This document shows, piece by piece, positions 5,427 to 5,604 of a stretch of 5,604 bases of DNA. Source of the stretch: Pseudomonadota bacterium (GTDB lineage Bacteria > Pseudomonadota > Gammaproteobacteria > DAOUQR01); NCBI GenBank assembly GCA_030625525.1, contig DAOUQR010000089.1:1-5604 (forward strand), given 5' to 3'. The stretch's first letter is position 1; every line of letters starts with the position of its first letter. Both the position numbers and the translations under genes were made by a program. The notes below the pieces were generated by a model that searched no databases, was not told the origin of the DNA, and was given only the letters and a program-made list of their open reading frames with translations.

Positions 5427-5604
5427 GTGATTATTATTAGTCTGAACCAACAAAAATTATTTCTCATCGAGCAGAGTCAACTTCTTCGAGAATATTCAGT
5501 TTCCACGGGTAAAAATGGGGCGGGTGAAATTAACGGAAGCGAACAAACACCGCGAGGCTGGCATCAAATCCGTGCAAAAATCGGAACTGACTCCAAAGCC
5601 AATA
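5427..5604 (+). CDS. YkuD/ErfK-family L,D-transpeptidase, N-terminal fragment (runs off the window)
   Basis: 59 codons are visible, starting at GTG (5427-5429) with AAAGG (5414-5418) eight bases upstream. The fragment reads like the start of short gammaproteobacterial L,D-transpeptidases: an N-terminal beta strand IIISLNQQKLFLIEQ, then REYSVSTGKNGAGE, the conserved QTPRGWHQIRAKIG block and its continuation. Such enzymes cross-link or modify peptidoglycan through a catalytic cysteine in an SHGC-type motif, which lies beyond the window, so activity cannot be confirmed. No signal peptide or membrane anchor precedes the domain in the visible start, which begins directly with the fold; some short family members share this. 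The gene sits 24 bases behind the porin terminator and no clear promoter is seen in that gap, so expression may depend on readthrough or on a weak TAAAAT-type -10 (5372-5377) ahead of the hairpin. Confidence 0.87.
   Translation, partial: MIIISLNQQKLFLIEQSQLLREYSVSTGKNGAGEINGSEQTPRGWHQIRAKIGTDSKAN

Overview
The window looks like chromosomal DNA of a gammaproteobacterium. The MetK fragment, the FadL-type outer-membrane porin and the periplasmic-type L,D-transpeptidase indicate a Gram-negative cell. The moderate GC content, together with a fused DAK2/DegV protein directly behind metK, suggests Legionellales or a close relative. That placement rests on general similarity seen by eye and is only moderately sure. 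I see no insertion sequence, phage gene, CRISPR array, tRNA or rRNA.

Layout from left to right: (1) positions 3-914 hold the 3' three quarters of metK (S-adenosylmethionine synthetase), entering from outside the window. (2) Two bases later, at 917-2725, lies a 602-residue single-chain fatty-acid-kinase-like protein: a DhaL/DAK2 kinase domain, a FakA-type linker domain and a DegV/FakB fatty-acid-binding domain. It is very probably translated from the metK message. (3) An extended -10 promoter overlapped by a repeated 9-base palindrome precedes a small, charged, low-complexity protein of 76 residues (2783-3013). (4) A hairpin lies in the convergent gap. (5) On the minus strand, 3076-3813 encodes a six-helix potassium-channel-like membrane protein with a GYGD selectivity filter. 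(6) A 175-base divergent intergenic region (3814-3988) carries a minus-strand promoter for the channel and a plus-strand promoter with an upstream direct repeat. (7) 3989-5347 encodes an OmpP1/FadL-family porin that starts at GTG, followed by a strong intrinsic terminator. (8) The first 59 codons of a YkuD-family L,D-transpeptidase run off the right edge.

Functional theme: the porin would admit long-chain fatty acids through the outer membrane, and the single-chain Fak-like enzyme would phosphorylate a bound fatty acid to acyl-phosphate for phospholipid synthesis. The two genes lie close together but are not in one transcription unit, so the link is a hypothesis. The channel and the transpeptidase are envelope functions with no evident direct tie to it. 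The most interesting points are the kinase-plus-binding-protein fusion that appears to lack the usual FakA C-terminal docking domain, and the regulatory architecture in front of the small gene, the channel and the porin.
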